A DNA stretch of 7,273 nt from an uncultured Phycisphaerales bacterium. GTDB taxonomy: Bacteria; Planctomycetota; Phycisphaerae; Sedimentisphaerales; Anaerobacaceae. The stretch is taken from positions 1-7,273 of the forward strand of contig CALMMH010000749.1 of the NCBI GenBank assembly GCA_937868145.1. The letters run 5' to 3'. Shown here one piece after another: positions 6,387-7,273 of the stretch. The translations under genes were made by a program, and so were the position numbers. The stretch's first letter is position 1, and each line of letters opens with the position of its first letter. The notes beneath the pieces are model-generated. The model made no database searches, was not told the DNA's origin, and saw only the letters and a list, made by a program, of their open reading frames with translations.

Positions 6387-7273
6387 TTAGGGCTGAGAGG
6401 CGGTCTTGCTTTGTGCGGCCGGGCGGGGGCAGGCGTTGACGAAGGTCAGAGCCTTCTCCATGAAGATCTCGCCTGTCATTTCGCCCAGGCTGGTCCGCGT
6501 GATGTAGTTGTACCGCTCGAAGCTGTTCCAGTCGACTTTGGCAAGCATGTAGCCGAAGGCGTCGTTGGTCAGGCCGAGGAGCAGGTTGTGCTCGGCGGGC
6601 ATCTTGCGTTTGAGGTAGAAGCCGATGTTCGGCAGGGCTTCGCCGGGGATTGTGAGCATCTGGGCGTTGCCGAGGTTGACCACGTTGACCTGGGTCTTCA
6701 CGCAGGCGTCGGGACTGAGCTCGAAACCCAATGGCGAGAGCTTGACCACCGTTCGGAGCATCTCGTTCTCGACCGGGAATTCGATAGTGGTTGCGCCGCA
6801 GAAGAGCGTCGGGTTCTCCTGGATGGGGGCGTCCGCGACGATGCGGATCGCCTCGTCGGCCAGCAGGTTCCCGATCCGCACGCATTCGTCCCAGGTCTGG
6901 ACGTCCTTGCCGTCGGGACCGCGGCAGTCCGCGGTGACCATGCCGCCTTGGGCGCTGTTCAGGAAGATCCCCAGGCCGGCGTTTCGCTCCTGGATCCGGT
7001 CGTAGAGCGGCCCGACGAAATCGGGACACAGGATCCCCTGGTCGGAGCCGATCACTTCGGGATGGGAGGCGTAGTTGACGAGAGTCGCCAACGGCTTGCC
7101 GGCTGCATCGAGGATTTGGATCACGTGGCAACGCGGGTCGTACAGCTGCTCGGCATAGTAGTTGTACGCGATCCTGCCTCGGGCTTCGCCTGTGGCGATC
7201 TTCACGCGTGCCGGCTGGAGTTGCGTCACCGCCTCGTTGATCGCGTCGGCCAGCTTTGCGCAGACGCCGTCCA
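6387..7273 (-). CDS. Neutral/alkaline ceramidase-like protein, C-terminal part (5' end outside window)
   Basis: The frame is open to the right edge; the GTG at 7227-7229 is an internal Val, because codons for D-G-V-C-A-K-L-A-D-A-I precede it. About 294 residues are visible. Family-like segments are N-Y-A-S-H-P-E (the His matches a zinc ligand of neutral ceramidases), L-N-S-A-Q-G-G-M-V, T-I-P-G-E-A (Glu, second zinc ligand position) and G-L-T-N-D-A-F-G-Y (Tyr, third). This supports the N-terminal catalytic domain of the neutral/alkaline non-lysosomal ceramidase family; the first His ligand would lie outside the window. The loop after Q-G lacks the Ser that acts as nucleophile in characterised ceramidases (G-D-V-S-type), so ceramide hydrolysis is doubtful and another amide or ester is possible. 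The C-terminus ends soon after the domain, with no lipid-binding C-terminal domain seen. A signal peptide is expected but not visible. Confidence 0.8.
   Translation of the reverse strand, partial: DGVCAKLADAINEAVTQLQPARVKIATGEARGRIAYNYYAEQLYDPRCHVIQILDAAGKPLATLVNYASHPEVIGSDQGILCPDFVGPLYDRIQERNAGLGIFLNSAQGGMVTADCRGPDGKDVQTWDECVRIGNLLADEAIRIVADAPIQENPTLFCGATTIEFPVENEMLRTVVKLSPLGFELSPDACVKTQVNVVNLGNAQMLTIPGEALPNIGFYLKRKMPAEHNLLLGLTNDAFGYMLAKVDWNSFERYNYITRTSLGEMTGEIFMEKALTFVNACPRPAAQSKTASQP

Noticed and set aside
7227..7229. GTG as the start of the ceramidase-like gene
   Set aside because: The frame stays open to the window edge with family-like residues before it, and the domain would lack its first half.
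1..7273. Defence system, CRISPR array or biosynthetic cluster
   Set aside because: No repeat-spacer array, nuclease, toxin-antitoxin pair or carrier-protein gene is visible. The lone acyltransferase is not enough to call a cluster.

Overview
The window looks like a high-GC Planctomycetota-type chromosome segment. That assignment is inferred from gene content and from a remnant peptide of the Rhs/YD-repeat type common in that phylum; no marker gene is present. One gene lies on the plus strand (17-1675). Everything else lies on the minus strand (2081-7273), so the 552-codon plus gene and the minus gene block are convergent across a roughly 400-bp gap.

Region by region: (1) 17-1675 (+) encodes an exported protein of unknown function. 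(2) 1676-2080 has no intact gene and holds a short broken Rhs-type remnant on the minus strand. (3) 2081-2953 (-) is an exported alpha/beta-hydrolase (PHB-depolymerase/feruloyl-esterase-like) with a readable Ser-Asp-His triad. (4) 2981-4597 (-) is an exported C69-family (PepD-type) dipeptidase whose nucleophilic Cys follows the predicted signal-peptidase site. (5) 4598-4796 is a gap with a nested terminator-like hairpin just after the next gene's stop, CGAA-containing repeats, and an inverted repeat ahead of the dipeptidase. (6) 4797-6149 (-) is a free-standing condensation-type/WS-DGAT-like acyltransferase. (7) 6150-6386 is a gap with a plus-strand fragment resembling the N-terminus of a transposase. 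(8) 6387-7273 (-) is the C-terminal part of a neutral/alkaline ceramidase-like protein that runs off the right edge.

The dipeptidase and esterase lie 27 bp apart in the order C69 then hydrolase. They are the best operon candidate and suggest a small exported degradative unit. The acyltransferase is separated from them by about 200 bp with a terminator-like structure, so it is probably its own unit. Two broken fragments (Rhs and transposase-like) in the gaps mark this as a rearranged, remnant-bearing region. I see no tRNA, rRNA, CRISPR array, intact insertion sequence or convincing new multi-gene system.
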